This document shows positions 1 to 7,135 of a DNA stretch of 7,600 nt, one piece after another. A program made the position numbers and the translations under genes. Within the stretch, counting starts at the first letter, position 1. The number at the start of each line of letters is the position of its first letter. The notes beneath the pieces were generated by a model. The model saw only the letters and a list, made by a program, of their open reading frames with translations, was not told where the DNA came from and ran no database searches. This DNA is from Alphaproteobacteria bacterium UBA3439 (GTDB lineage: Bacteria > Pseudomonadota > Alphaproteobacteria > Puniceispirillales > Puniceispirillaceae), in contig DFSK01000007.1 of assembly GCA_002378605.1 (NCBI GenBank), positions 1-7,600 on the forward strand, written 5' to 3'.

Positions 1-903
1 TACCCAAGAGATTTATGTGGATATGGTGTAACGCGGCCCGAGGTTGTGTGGCCAGAAGGTGCGCGTATTGCAGTTCAATTTGTGTTGAATTACGAAGAAG
101 GCGGTGAGAATTGTGTTCTTCACGGTGATTCGGCGTCTGAGGTATTTTTATCGGAAATCATTGGTGCGGCGGCATTTGACGGGGCGCGTCATATGTCGAT
201 GGAATCAATTTATGAATATGGGTCGCGGGCGGGTGTCTGGCGTATTCTGGATCTGTTTCGCCAGCGCCAGTTGCCATTGACGGTTTTTGCTGTTGCGATG
301 GCGGCGGCGCGTCATCCAAAGGTGATTGAAACCGCGCTTGCCGATGGGCATGAAATTGCGGCGCATGGTTATCGCTGGATCAATTATCATGGCATGCCGC
401 TTGATGAAGAACGCGAACATATGCAAAAGGCGATTTCGATTTTAACCGATATTTGCGGGGCGCGCCCGCTTGGTTGGTATACGGGGCGCACGTCGGAAAA
501 CACGCGCAATCTTGTCGCTGCGGATGGCGGGTTTATTTATGACGCGGATGATTATTCGGATGATTTGCCATTTTGGTCGGCGCAGGTGGAAAAGCCGCAT
601 TTGATTGTTCCTTATACGCTGGATACGAATGATATGCGCTTTGCCACTGCGCAGGGGTTTCATACGGGCGATCAATTTGCCCAATATCTGATTGATGCGT
701 TTGATGTTCTTTATGCCGAGGGCGCAACGGCGCCAAAGATGCTGTCGATCGGGTTGCATTGCCGGTTGATTGGGCGGCCAGCGCGATTTGCCGGATTGGT
801 CAAATTCCTGGATCATATCATGGCGCATGACAAGGTCTGGGTTGCGCGGCGAATCGATATTGCCAATCACTGGCTGGCAAACCACCCCTATTCCAAAAGC
901 TAG
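1..903 (+). CDS. puuE: PuuE-type allantoinase (polysaccharide deacetylase fold), 5' end cut
   Basis: Likely hydrolyses allantoin to allantoate, a cytoplasmic step of purine catabolism. The reading frame is open from base 1 and gives 300 residues to the TAG at 901-903. The first visible residues, YPRDLCGYG, match the conserved N-terminus of PuuE proteins, so the true start lies a few codons left of the window; the GTG at 46 is internal. PuuE hallmarks include VQFVLNYEEGGE (residues 25-36), HGDSASE (41-47), AHGYRWINYHG (121-131) and the late GLHCRLIGRP block (251-260). The NodB-domain metal ligands are changed: the TFDDG-type motif reads NYEEG, and the second His of HxxxH is Trp126. This fits the known metal independence of PuuE. 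Length is near the roughly 300-residue family norm. The gene is convergent with the MFS gene; its own promoter and partners are off-window. A related deacetylase role is possible but less likely. Confidence 0.87.
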   Translation, partial: YPRDLCGYGVTRPEVVWPEGARIAVQFVLNYEEGGENCVLHGDSASEVFLSEIIGAAAFDGARHMSMESIYEYGSRAGVWRILDLFRQRQLPLTVFAVAMAAARHPKVIETALADGHEIAAHGYRWINYHGMPLDEEREHMQKAISILTDICGARPLGWYTGRTSENTRNLVAADGGFIYDADDYSDDLPFWSAQVEKPHLIVPYTLDTNDMRFATAQGFHTGDQFAQYLIDAFDVLYAEGATAPKMLSIGLHCRLIGRPARFAGLVKFLDHIMAHDKVWVARRIDIANHWLANHPYSKS

Positions 904-923
904 GTTATGCAAGCTTAACAAAG

Positions 924-957
924 TGAATATCAGGTCATAATTGGAATATGATATTCA
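924..957. repeat. AT-rich inverted repeat between convergent genes
   Basis: TGAATATCA at 924-932 is the exact reverse complement of TGATATTCA at 949-957, with 16 bases between. The right arm also sits in a tighter palindrome, GAATAT-G-ATATTC, at 944-956. It starts about 20 bases after the allantoinase stop. No run of T follows on either strand and the stem is almost all A/T, so it does not look like an intrinsic terminator. It may be a protein-binding site or chance. The rest of the 904-1041 gap shows nothing else convincing. Confidence 0.4.
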
Positions 958-1041
958 ATCGCGGCAATGGCAGTTCAATTTAAAGTTCGATTTTTGCCAG
1001 CCAAGCCGGATTACCAAATGTTCGGTTAAGATTGGGTAGCG

Positions 1042-2292
1042 CTAAGATTTTTTGCGCTTATCCGATGCGTTACGTCCACGAATAATATTTGCGATAAACA
1101 TCGTTGTTCTGGGGTAATAGGCATAGGGCTTGTCATCTGTGGATACCGGCCGTGCAATGGCGCGCAAGACGGTAAAGCTCATCAGAAAAATATGCGCAAA
1201 GGAAATATAAATGAACAGATATGGCGTGCCGAACCTGCCGATAATATAGCCCGCAATGATCGGTGAAATGATGGCGCCAAGCGCATAGAAAAAAATCAAA
1301 GATGCGCTGAGATCCAAAACGTCATCAGGCCCGGCAAAATCATTCGCATGCGCTGCCGATAATGAATAAATCGGAAAAGTACTAACGCCAAATAGCAAGG
1401 CAAGGAGTAATGATCCGCCATGGCCTTGCCCAGAGATTTCGACAAGATCACTGCCAATCGCCAAACAGACAACCGTTGAAAGAATGCTGAAAAACATCAT
1501 TACCGAACGGCGGTCAAAGCGGTCGGCCAGCAAGCCGGCTGGCGGGTGAACAATAATCCCGCCGATAACGGCAGCGGTCAAAAAATAGGAAATCTCTAAA
1601 CTAGACATGCCCAGATTGGCAGCATAGAGCGGTGCAATCGATCCAAAGGCCGATGTTGAGATGCCGGCAGTTACCACGCCCAGACTGGCAAGGGGTGATA
1701 TTTTATAGGCCAGGAATGGCCGAAAAATTTTGGTTTTTGGAAGGCTTGGCTCTTTGCTTAATGTTACCGCCAGCGGGATTAGCGCAAGGCACATGATCAT
1801 GGCAAGGATATTATAGGATATATAGCTTGCCGGTGTCAGCACGCCGATCAGGCCATTCGCAAAAATCTGTCCGGCAAAATCGGCAATGCGGTAGATTGAA
1901 AAGACCCGTGCGCGGATCTTGTTGGTTGCTTTGGCTTGAAGCCAGCTTTCGATAACGGTGTAACATCCGGCAACCGCAAAGCCCCCAAGGATTCGGGCAA
2001 ATGTCCAGAAATAAGGATCGGCCTTGATCGTATGGGCGATGATTGATATGACGCCAACAGCAGCAAGAATGGCAAAAGCACGCGAATGTCCGGCACGATA
2101 AACCAGCTTTGGGCCAAGCAGGCACCCACATAGAAATCCAGCAAAATGCCCCGAGGCAATAAGCCCAATATCAACGCTGGTAAAGCCAAGCGCTGCACCA
2201 GAAATACTGTCAAACGGGCGAAGCGCCCCGATACCCATCTGCACAAGCATGACGGATAAAAGCAAAGCTGAAAGAGAAATCAAAAGCTGCAT
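1042..2292 (-). CDS. MFS transporter, YcaD-like
   Basis: An inner-membrane major facilitator transporter of unknown substrate. From the ATG at 2292 it has 416 residues, typical for the family. Hydrophobic segments run through most of it in two halves, split by a charged loop around residues 180-196. Visible landmarks are GFTSVDIGLIASGHFAG (36-52), ARILGGFAVAG (99-109), VIESWL (113-118), the RARVFSIYRIADFAGQIF stretch (127-144), which resembles YcaD-type proteins, and the motif-A-like GLLADRFDRRS (253-263). The hydrophilic tail from about 381 carries YYPRTT, resembling the PRTT-like tails of alphaproteobacterial YcaD relatives. A TTG at 2307 in frame would add five residues (MAIAA). Neither start has a clear Shine-Dalgarno, so ATG is preferred by codon choice and because it opens directly on the first membrane segment. 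It lies 116 bases after the family 3 binding-like gene, so it may be transcribed separately. Direction of transport is unknown. Confidence 0.85.
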   Translation of the reverse strand: MQLLISLSALLLSVMLVQMGIGALRPFDSISGAALGFTSVDIGLIASGHFAGFLCGCLLGPKLVYRAGHSRAFAILAAVGVISIIAHTIKADPYFWTFARILGGFAVAGCYTVIESWLQAKATNKIRARVFSIYRIADFAGQIFANGLIGVLTPASYISYNILAMIMCLALIPLAVTLSKEPSLPKTKIFRPFLAYKISPLASLGVVTAGISTSAFGSIAPLYAANLGMSSLEISYFLTAAVIGGIIVHPPAGLLADRFDRRSVMMFFSILSTVVCLAIGSDLVEISGQGHGGSLLLALLFGVSTFPIYSLSAAHANDFAGPDDVLDLSASLIFFYALGAIISPIIAGYIIGRFGTPYLFIYISFAHIFLMSFTVLRAIARPVSTDDKPYAYYPRTTMFIANIIRGRNASDKRKKS

Positions 2293-2408
2293 TGCGGCGA
2301 TTGCCAATCTGCTAATAATAACGCGGTTACTGTGCCACCGAAATATATTTCAAAAAAGCATATTCAAGTTTCAATGAGCTGCAAAAATGGTGACAGCGTT
2401 TGCAACAA

Positions 2409-3143
2409 TCACACTGCTTGCACCCTTGATAGGCTTAATTCCGCCGCAACGTCATGTTGGTCAAGTGAATTTTCAAGGCCGCCATTTGCAATCAATTCGC
2501 CAATAACGGTATTGAGAAACGCAACAGCTGTTTGCTTGGTCTTGGCTACCCCGCAGGCTTGCAGAACACTTGTAAAGGGTGGCTCAATGATCCGATAGTC
2601 ACTATTTGCGGCGATTTCGTCCAATAATTTTGACTTGAGGCTAGCCAGAACATTCGCATCCCCGGCTTTGAACAGCTCGTGCGATTCGGCAATTGTCGAT
2701 GTCCGTATAATGTCGGCATTCGCAAAATTACTTGTCAGCCACAGTTCATAAGCACTGCGTCCATAGGCGGCGATAGACGTGTCGGGTTGATCAATATCGG
2801 CATTCTGGATATAGGGATCACTTTGGCGAACCATGAAATTGGCATCAATTTGAACATAGGGCCGCGTGAAGGCAATATGTTTGGCGCGGGCAGGTTCGAC
2901 GGCAATATTGCCGATGTCCCAGATATCCTCATTCACGCAATCAGCCAGCTGGCCGGGGTTGTCGAAACGGATAAAGTCACAAGGCACATCAAGCTTGGCA
3001 GCAATCCAGCGAGCAAGGTCAGGCGAAACCCCATCGGGTGTGCCATCGGGACGCTGGCCCGTTACCAGCAGGAAATTGGCCATATTTATGCCAACCCGAA
3101 GCCGTCCTGTCGGTGCCAATAAAGCGCGAAGATTTTGGATCAT
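2409..3143 (-). CDS. Family 3 solute-binding-like protein without signal peptide
   Basis: A 244-residue protein with the periplasmic-binding-protein type II fold of the SBP_bac_3 (amino-acid binding) family. Landmarks are LRVGIN (15-20), GVSPDLARWIAAKL (38-51), DIGNIAVEPARAKHIAFTRPY (split 76-85 and 86-96; family-typical Asp76 and Arg86) and AAYGRSAYELWL (125-136). It begins directly on the mature fold: MIQNLRALLAPTG has no hydrophobic core. An in-frame TAA at 3170-3168, with no start codon between, rules out a longer N-terminus. The ATG at 3143 is supported by AAGAGG seven bases upstream. It starts 24 bases after the ATPase stop, so it is very likely the distal gene of the ABC operon. It may bind the imported solute in the cytoplasm, or be an enzyme built on this fold, as cyclohexadienyl dehydratase is. 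Signal-less relatives of this kind exist in proteobacteria as far as I recall; their role is not known to me. Confidence 0.8.
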   Translation of the reverse strand: MIQNLRALLAPTGRLRVGINMANFLLVTGQRPDGTPDGVSPDLARWIAAKLDVPCDFIRFDNPGQLADCVNEDIWDIGNIAVEPARAKHIAFTRPYVQIDANFMVRQSDPYIQNADIDQPDTSIAAYGRSAYELWLTSNFANADIIRTSTIAESHELFKAGDANVLASLKSKLLDEIAANSDYRIIEPPFTSVLQACGVAKTKQTAVAFLNTVIGELIANGGLENSLDQHDVAAELSLSRVQAV

Positions 3144-3150
3144 GTGAGGG

Positions 3151-3156
3151 CCTCTT
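3151..3156 (-). promoter_or_regulatory. Ribosome binding site fixing the start of the signal-less binding protein
   Basis: AAGAGG on the minus strand ends seven bases before the ATG at 3143. It confirms independent translation of this gene after the ATPase stop and supports the short, leaderless N-terminus. Confidence 0.6.
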
Positions 3157-3167
3157 GAGCGGCAAAA

Positions 3168-5180
3168 TTAAAGATCAGCCCGTGGAATGTGACAATGGAT
3201 TACATGTCCTGGCGCAATTTCCTGCATGGTGGGGATATCGGTTTCGCAGATGCTGCCAAGCTTGCGTGGGCATCGCCGCTGGAACGGGCAGCCCGTTTTA
3301 GGTGGTGATAATTCAACCGCATCATCAGCCGTCAGACGCGGCGCAACATCTGGATCAGGTTCGAGCACCGCGCCGAGAAGGGCATCGGTATAGGGGTGGA
3401 AAGGGGCAGAATAAACCGCGGCAACTGGGCCAATTTCACAAATGCGCCCCTGATATAAAACCGCAACCCGATCGGAAATTGCCTTCACCACTGCAAGATC
3501 ATGTGACACGAAAATATAGGTTGTTCCGTCTTGCCGTTTTAAAACATCGAGAAGATCAAGAACGGCCGCCTGCACCGATACGTCAAGTGCCGACGTCACC
3601 TCGTCACAAAGTATGATTTCAGGATCTGCGGCAAAGGCGCGGGCGATCGCAACACGTTGCTTTTCACCACCTGAAAGCTGGCTTGGAAGGCGTTCGAGAT
3701 AATGTGCGCCAAGCCTGACCTGTTCCAGGATGGCGATGCTTCGGTCCCGAAGCGGCGCGCCGGAAAGCCCGTAATAGAGGCGAAGCGGCTGTGCCAGAAT
3801 CTGTTCAATTGTATGACGCGGATTTAGGCTGTCATCAGGATTCTGGAAGATGATCTGAACTTGACGCAGATAGGCTGAAGGCCGTTTCTCGACCATCGTG
3901 TCTAATGGTTCTGTCTGATTCAAGATGATATTGCCTGATTGCCTTGGCACCATACCGGCAATCGTCTTCAGGATGGTTGACTTGCCGCTACCGCTTTCGC
4001 CAACCAGCCCTAATGTTTCGCCCTTTTTGATGTCAATCGTGATTCTGTCTACGGTGCTTGGTGGGGTATCTTGCGATGCAAACAGCTTTGCCAAAAGCCC
4101 GGGCTGGGTATAGCTAACCGCCAGATTGACAAGTGAAAGGGCGGTATCTTTATCCACGGCGACAGGCATTGACCTTGCTGATTTTTGAGATTTTTGATTG
4201 AGCTGGCTGATCTGGTCATGATGAAAACAGCGCACGGCTTCGCCAGTATCAAGACGATCGAGTGGTGGCGGCGATGAATGGCAGGTTTTATCAGCCAGCT
4301 TGCACCGATCTGCAAAGGCGCAGCCAATAATGGTTTCACTTGGCATTGGCGGGCGCCCGTCCAGCGCCTGAGGCAGGCTGGCCTCATGCAGTCGTGGTAT
4401 AGATGCCAGCAGACCATGTGCATAGGGATGTCGCGGCGATAAAAGCACCTGTTTTGTGCTACCTGTCAGAACGGTCTCGCCAGCATACATTACCATGACT
4501 TTGTTGCAGACACGTGCGATTGCGCCCAGATCATGGCTGACATACAGCATCGCAAGATTTCGCTCTTTCGCCAAATCACGAAGCAGCTCCATAATATGGG
4601 CTTGCGTGGTGACATCAAGACCGGTGGTCGGCTCGTCCAGAAGCAACGCCTCGGGGTTGCTGGCCAGCGCCATTGCAATGGCCACTCTTTGTTGCTGCCC
4701 GCCGGATAATTCATGCGGATAGCGATCGGTAAGCCCAACCGGATCCGGCAGGCGAACCTGACTCAAAAGATCAATGACGCCAGCGTCAAAGTCGTTTGCC
4801 GGAAGATCGCTGTGCAGGCGCAAGGCCTCGGTGATCTGCTGTCCAATGCGCAGATTTGGGGTTAAGGACTGGCCTGAATTTTGGGGGATCAGCGCAAGGC
4901 GCCCGCCCCGAAGATGTTGCAGGTCATTGCGTGAAATATTCAGCATGTCGATCCCGTCAAACTGAACCTGTCCCGAAATCACATGAAGCCCGCGTTTGAA
5001 ATACCCCATTGCCGCCAGCGCCAAGGTGCTTTTCCCCGATCCGCTTTCACCAACAAGCCCGATGCTGTCGCCCCGCGCAATGCTTAGGTTGACATCGCGC
5101 AGAACGGGAATGGTTTTGCCGCTTCGGCTGGTATAGCCGACTGAAAGGTTTTTTATGTCAATGAATGGCGTTTGTGACAT
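3168..5180 (-). CDS. Fused double ATP-binding protein of Dpp/Opp-type ABC importer
   Basis: Cytoplasmic energy subunit with two complete ATPase domains in one 670-residue chain, equivalent to DppD plus DppF (GsiA-like arrangement). Domain 1: Walker A GESGSGKST (44-52), Q-loop Gln100, signature LSGGQ (158-162), Walker B LLLDEP (179-184), His216. Domain 2: Walker A (394-402), Gln446, LSGGE (502-506), IILCDE (522-527), His560. Both carry the oligopeptide-transporter C-terminal extension with HPY motifs (251-253, 595-597) and four cysteines each: 287, 293, 300, 318 and 631, 637, 645, 663. This cluster is known to bind 4Fe-4S in DppD relatives. All catalytic motifs are intact, so both sites should hydrolyse ATP. 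The chosen start is the ATG at 5180, one base after the DppC-like stop. An upstream extension to 5255 would overlap the permease gene and give a non-conserved N-terminus. Substrate specificity is set by other subunits. Confidence 0.93.
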   Translation of the reverse strand: MSQTPFIDIKNLSVGYTSRSGKTIPVLRDVNLSIARGDSIGLVGESGSGKSTLALAAMGYFKRGLHVISGQVQFDGIDMLNISRNDLQHLRGGRLALIPQNSGQSLTPNLRIGQQITEALRLHSDLPANDFDAGVIDLLSQVRLPDPVGLTDRYPHELSGGQQQRVAIAMALASNPEALLLDEPTTGLDVTTQAHIMELLRDLAKERNLAMLYVSHDLGAIARVCNKVMVMYAGETVLTGSTKQVLLSPRHPYAHGLLASIPRLHEASLPQALDGRPPMPSETIIGCAFADRCKLADKTCHSSPPPLDRLDTGEAVRCFHHDQISQLNQKSQKSARSMPVAVDKDTALSLVNLAVSYTQPGLLAKLFASQDTPPSTVDRITIDIKKGETLGLVGESGSGKSTILKTIAGMVPRQSGNIILNQTEPLDTMVEKRPSAYLRQVQIIFQNPDDSLNPRHTIEQILAQPLRLYYGLSGAPLRDRSIAILEQVRLGAHYLERLPSQLSGGEKQRVAIARAFAADPEIILCDEVTSALDVSVQAAVLDLLDVLKRQDGTTYIFVSHDLAVVKAISDRVAVLYQGRICEIGPVAAVYSAPFHPYTDALLGAVLEPDPDVAPRLTADDAVELSPPKTGCPFQRRCPRKLGSICETDIPTMQEIAPGHVIHCHIPRADL

Positions 5181-5181
5181 T

Positions 5182-6066
5182 TTACATTGGTGCCTTTTGT
5201 GCGCGGTCAATGCCAAGAGCCTTGGCCAAGGCATCGGCAGACAGATTAATGCCAATAATCAGTGATGACAGGCCAATCACCGGTGCGATGACACCCCATG
5301 GAGCAAAGGACATAAAGCCGCGCGCATCCGAGATCATCAATCCCCAATCAGGTGTTGGCGGCGACACCCCGAAGCCAAGAAAGGACAAAGAGGAAAAGGC
5401 AAGTAACATCCATGACCAGCGCATGGCACCTTCAACCATCAATGTATCAAGAACATTGGGCAAAAGCTCACGCCAGATAATGCTAATCCGGCTGTGGCCA
5501 CGCGCCTTTGCCGCCCAAACAAAATCGCGGGCAATGATGTCATGCGTCGCGGCGCGGGCAACGCGTATCACCGGTATGCCGTAAAAAAACGTCAAGGTTG
5601 GGATTAACACCCCGATACCGGTACCGAAGGTGACAATCAGAACCAGCATTTTGAGAATCCACGGTAATGACAGGAACGCATCGACAATCCGCATCAAAAC
5701 TTCATCAACACGGCCACCGACAAGCCCGAATAAAATGCCAATGAACCCTCCCCACATCACGGCAAGCGGTGTCGCAATGCCCGTCACAAGTAAGGCCTCG
5801 CGCCCACCCATCAAAGTGCGTGATAAAATATCACGCCCCAGATGATCAGCGCCAAGCCAATGGTCGCCGGAGGGAGGGCTTAACATCAGGCTGGAGTTCT
5901 GCAATTTGAAATCATAGGGCGCGATCGACGGGCTTAATAGTGCGAGCAGGATATGAAACAACACCAAAGTCAGGCCGATACGCCCTGATGGCCGCGCCAA
6001 AATATCCTTCATAACCGTCATAAAACGGCCATTTTCTTGCTGATGACTGTTAGAGGATACGGTCAT
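5182..6066 (-). CDS. ABC transporter permease, DppC-like
   Basis: Inner-membrane channel subunit of 294 residues in the DppC/OppC family (BPD_transp_1 fold). A short polar N-terminus precedes a first membrane segment (about 30-47). The periplasmic motif HWLGADHLGRDILSR (69-83) is diagnostic of DppC-type permeases. Further membrane segments lie near 91-118, 137-168, 217-233 and 257-276. The cytoplasmic EAA-type loop, where the ATPase docks, is DFVWAAKARGHSRISIIWRE plus LLPN (181-204). The late motif GFGVSPPTPDWGLM (231-244) is also typical. The start is the ATG at 6066, sharing its A with the TAA of the DppB-like gene (TAATG), with GAGGA four bases upstream; this indicates translational coupling. 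A longer frame to 6141 would lie inside the upstream gene and is not family-like. The stop is one base before the ATPase ATG. Confidence 0.92.
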   Translation of the reverse strand: MTVSSNSHQQENGRFMTVMKDILARPSGRIGLTLVLFHILLALLSPSIAPYDFKLQNSSLMLSPPSGDHWLGADHLGRDILSRTLMGGREALLVTGIATPLAVMWGGFIGILFGLVGGRVDEVLMRIVDAFLSLPWILKMLVLIVTFGTGIGVLIPTLTFFYGIPVIRVARAATHDIIARDFVWAAKARGHSRISIIWRELLPNVLDTLMVEGAMRWSWMLLAFSSLSFLGFGVSPPTPDWGLMISDARGFMSFAPWGVIAPVIGLSSLIIGINLSADALAKALGIDRAQKAPM

Positions 6067-7025
6067 TATTTCCTCATATACATCGTGCGGAGTTTGGGAT
6101 TGGCAATCATTGTCAACAGGTCTGCTGCAAGATTGACGCATACATAGACGCTGGCAACGATCAGCGCGATTGACTGCACGACGGGCAGGTTTCGGTCAGA
6201 AATCGAATCAATCATTAGCCGTCCAAGGCCGGGATAGTTGAAAACGACTTCGATCACAACAACGCCGCCAAGCAACCACGCGATGGTTAATGCCACAACA
6301 TTGATCGCAGGCAATAATGCGTTTGGAAGGGCATGCCGAAACACCATCTGCCAATAGGGAACGCCTTTCAAAGTTGCCATCTGAACATAGTCGCTGGCCA
6401 TCACATCGATAACCGACGAGCGCACCATGCGCATGATATGGGCGCACATTACAAAGGATAAAACGATCACTGGCAGCAGGATTTCAGGAAAGAATTCGCT
6501 TGCCGGTGCCGCTGCTGAGGTCAGGACAATGCCGGGCAGCCAGCCAAGCCAGACGCTCAGTACAAGAATGAGCAATGTTGCCGAAACAAATTCGGGAATG
6601 GTCATGGCAAAGATGGCCAGAGTTGACGCGATGATATCGGGAAGGCGGTCACGCCACAATCCGCTGATGACACCAAGAAGCAATGCGAGAGGAATGCCCA
6701 CACTCATGGCGCAGAAAGCCAGAAGTAGGGAGTTTTTCAGCCGGTCACCGACAATTGTGCTGATTTTGGTTTTGCCATCGGCAGCAAGGCCAAGATCGCC
6801 AGTAATAGCGCCCTGTGTCCATTCGGCAAAGCGGTCAATGGGCGGCCGGTTCAGATCGAGATCCTTGCGGCATTGGGCGAGAAGCTCTTCATCCGCCTGA
6901 TATTCACCAAGGAATTGTGTGCAGGCGTCGCCTGGAAGCATTTCAACGCCGGCAAAAATGATGAGAGATACGATGCATACCGTCACGCCACCAAGGAAAA
7001 CCCGTCTTATCAGCATGAAAAGCAC
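6066..7025 (-). CDS. ABC transporter permease, DppB-like
   Basis: Inner-membrane channel subunit of 319 residues, partner of the DppC-like permease. Landmarks are the first membrane helix from about residue 9, then MLPGD (29-33), the periplasmic GDLGLA (76-81), helices near 99-123, 131-160, 181-198 and 239-262, and a last one near 283-304. The EAA-type ATPase-docking loop spans SDYVQMATLKGVPYWQMVFR (211-230) followed by HALPNAL. The closing motif VFNYPGLGRLM (261-271) is highly typical of DppB. The start is a GTG at 7025, chosen because AAAGGTGA lies seven bases upstream. The in-frame ATG at 7016, three codons later, would sit 16 bases from that site. The gene follows the binding-protein gene after 110 bases that contain a stem-loop, and overlaps the next gene by one base. 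Confidence 0.92.
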   Translation of the reverse strand: MLFMLIRRVFLGGVTVCIVSLIIFAGVEMLPGDACTQFLGEYQADEELLAQCRKDLDLNRPPIDRFAEWTQGAITGDLGLAADGKTKISTIVGDRLKNSLLLAFCAMSVGIPLALLLGVISGLWRDRLPDIIASTLAIFAMTIPEFVSATLLILVLSVWLGWLPGIVLTSAAAPASEFFPEILLPVIVLSFVMCAHIMRMVRSSVIDVMASDYVQMATLKGVPYWQMVFRHALPNALLPAINVVALTIAWLLGGVVVIEVVFNYPGLGRLMIDSISDRNLPVVQSIALIVASVYVCVNLAADLLTMIANPKLRTMYMRK

Positions 7026-7032
7026 AGTATAT

Positions 7033-7040
7033 TCACCTTT
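7033..7040 (-). promoter_or_regulatory. Ribosome binding site selecting a GTG start for the DppB-like gene
   Basis: AAAGGTGA on the minus strand ends seven bases before GTG at 7025 and 16 bases before ATG at 7016. The spacing favours the GTG. The site lies outside the stem-loop at 7068-7110, so that structure should not directly hide it. Confidence 0.6.
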
Positions 7041-7067
7041 TGCTCGTTCGTCCGGTTAGCATAAATA

Positions 7068-7110
7068 GGGGCCAGCTCTACAGCGTGTGTTGCGCCATCA
7101 AGCTGGCCCC
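7068..7110 (-). promoter_or_regulatory. GC-rich intercistronic stem-loop after the binding-protein gene
   Basis: In the transcript, GGGGCCAGCT (7110-7101) pairs perfectly with AGCTGGCCCC (7077-7068). The intervening 23 bases extend the stem: after one G/A mismatch, A-U, two G-U wobbles and GCG/CGC close a seven-base loop at 7092-7086. It begins 25 bases after the binding-protein stop and ends 27 bases before the permease Shine-Dalgarno. It is followed by TATTTAT rather than a true T-run, so it is at best a leaky terminator. Hairpins in this place are known in other ABC operons (for example malE-malF) to protect the upstream message and lower permease expression. That role here is inferred from position. 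Confidence 0.65.
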
Positions 7111-7135
7111 ATCATGTTTAGATGAGTAGATCCAA

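Noticed and set aside
442..921. Long open frame on the minus strand opposite the allantoinase gene, and similar antisense frames elsewhere.
   Set aside because: Basic, low-complexity translations with no family resemblance. They are fully explained as shadows of well-conserved genes on the other strand.
70..981. A 12-base repeat, GCAGTTCAATTT, inside the allantoinase gene and again in the gap after it.
   Set aside because: About one to two shared 12-mers are expected by chance in a window of this length.
961..1000. Possible terminator made of TGGCA (968-972), TGCCA (995-999) and a short T-run.
   Set aside because: The stem is only five pairs with a 22-base loop, and the T-run lies inside the loop, not after the stem.
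2293..2408. Promoter for the MFS gene in the gap, with TTGAAA, TTGCAG, TATGCT and TATATT elements on the minus strand.
   Set aside because: The good -35-like and -10-like boxes are not at 16-18 base spacing with each other (21 and 14 bases), and the one correctly spaced pair (TTGCAG/TATGCT, 16 bases) matches consensus poorly. The AT-rich gap may hold a promoter, but I cannot place it.
3141..3170. Readthrough of the ATPase stop could fuse it to the signal-less binding protein, as both are in the same frame.
   Set aside because: The stop is TAA followed by T, an efficient context, and the downstream gene has its own ATG and well-spaced Shine-Dalgarno. Being in frame has a one-in-three chance.
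3960..5060. Near-repeat of about 20 bases encoding the two Walker A motifs of the ATPase.
   Set aside because: It reflects conserved protein motifs in two homologous domains, not a DNA repeat element.
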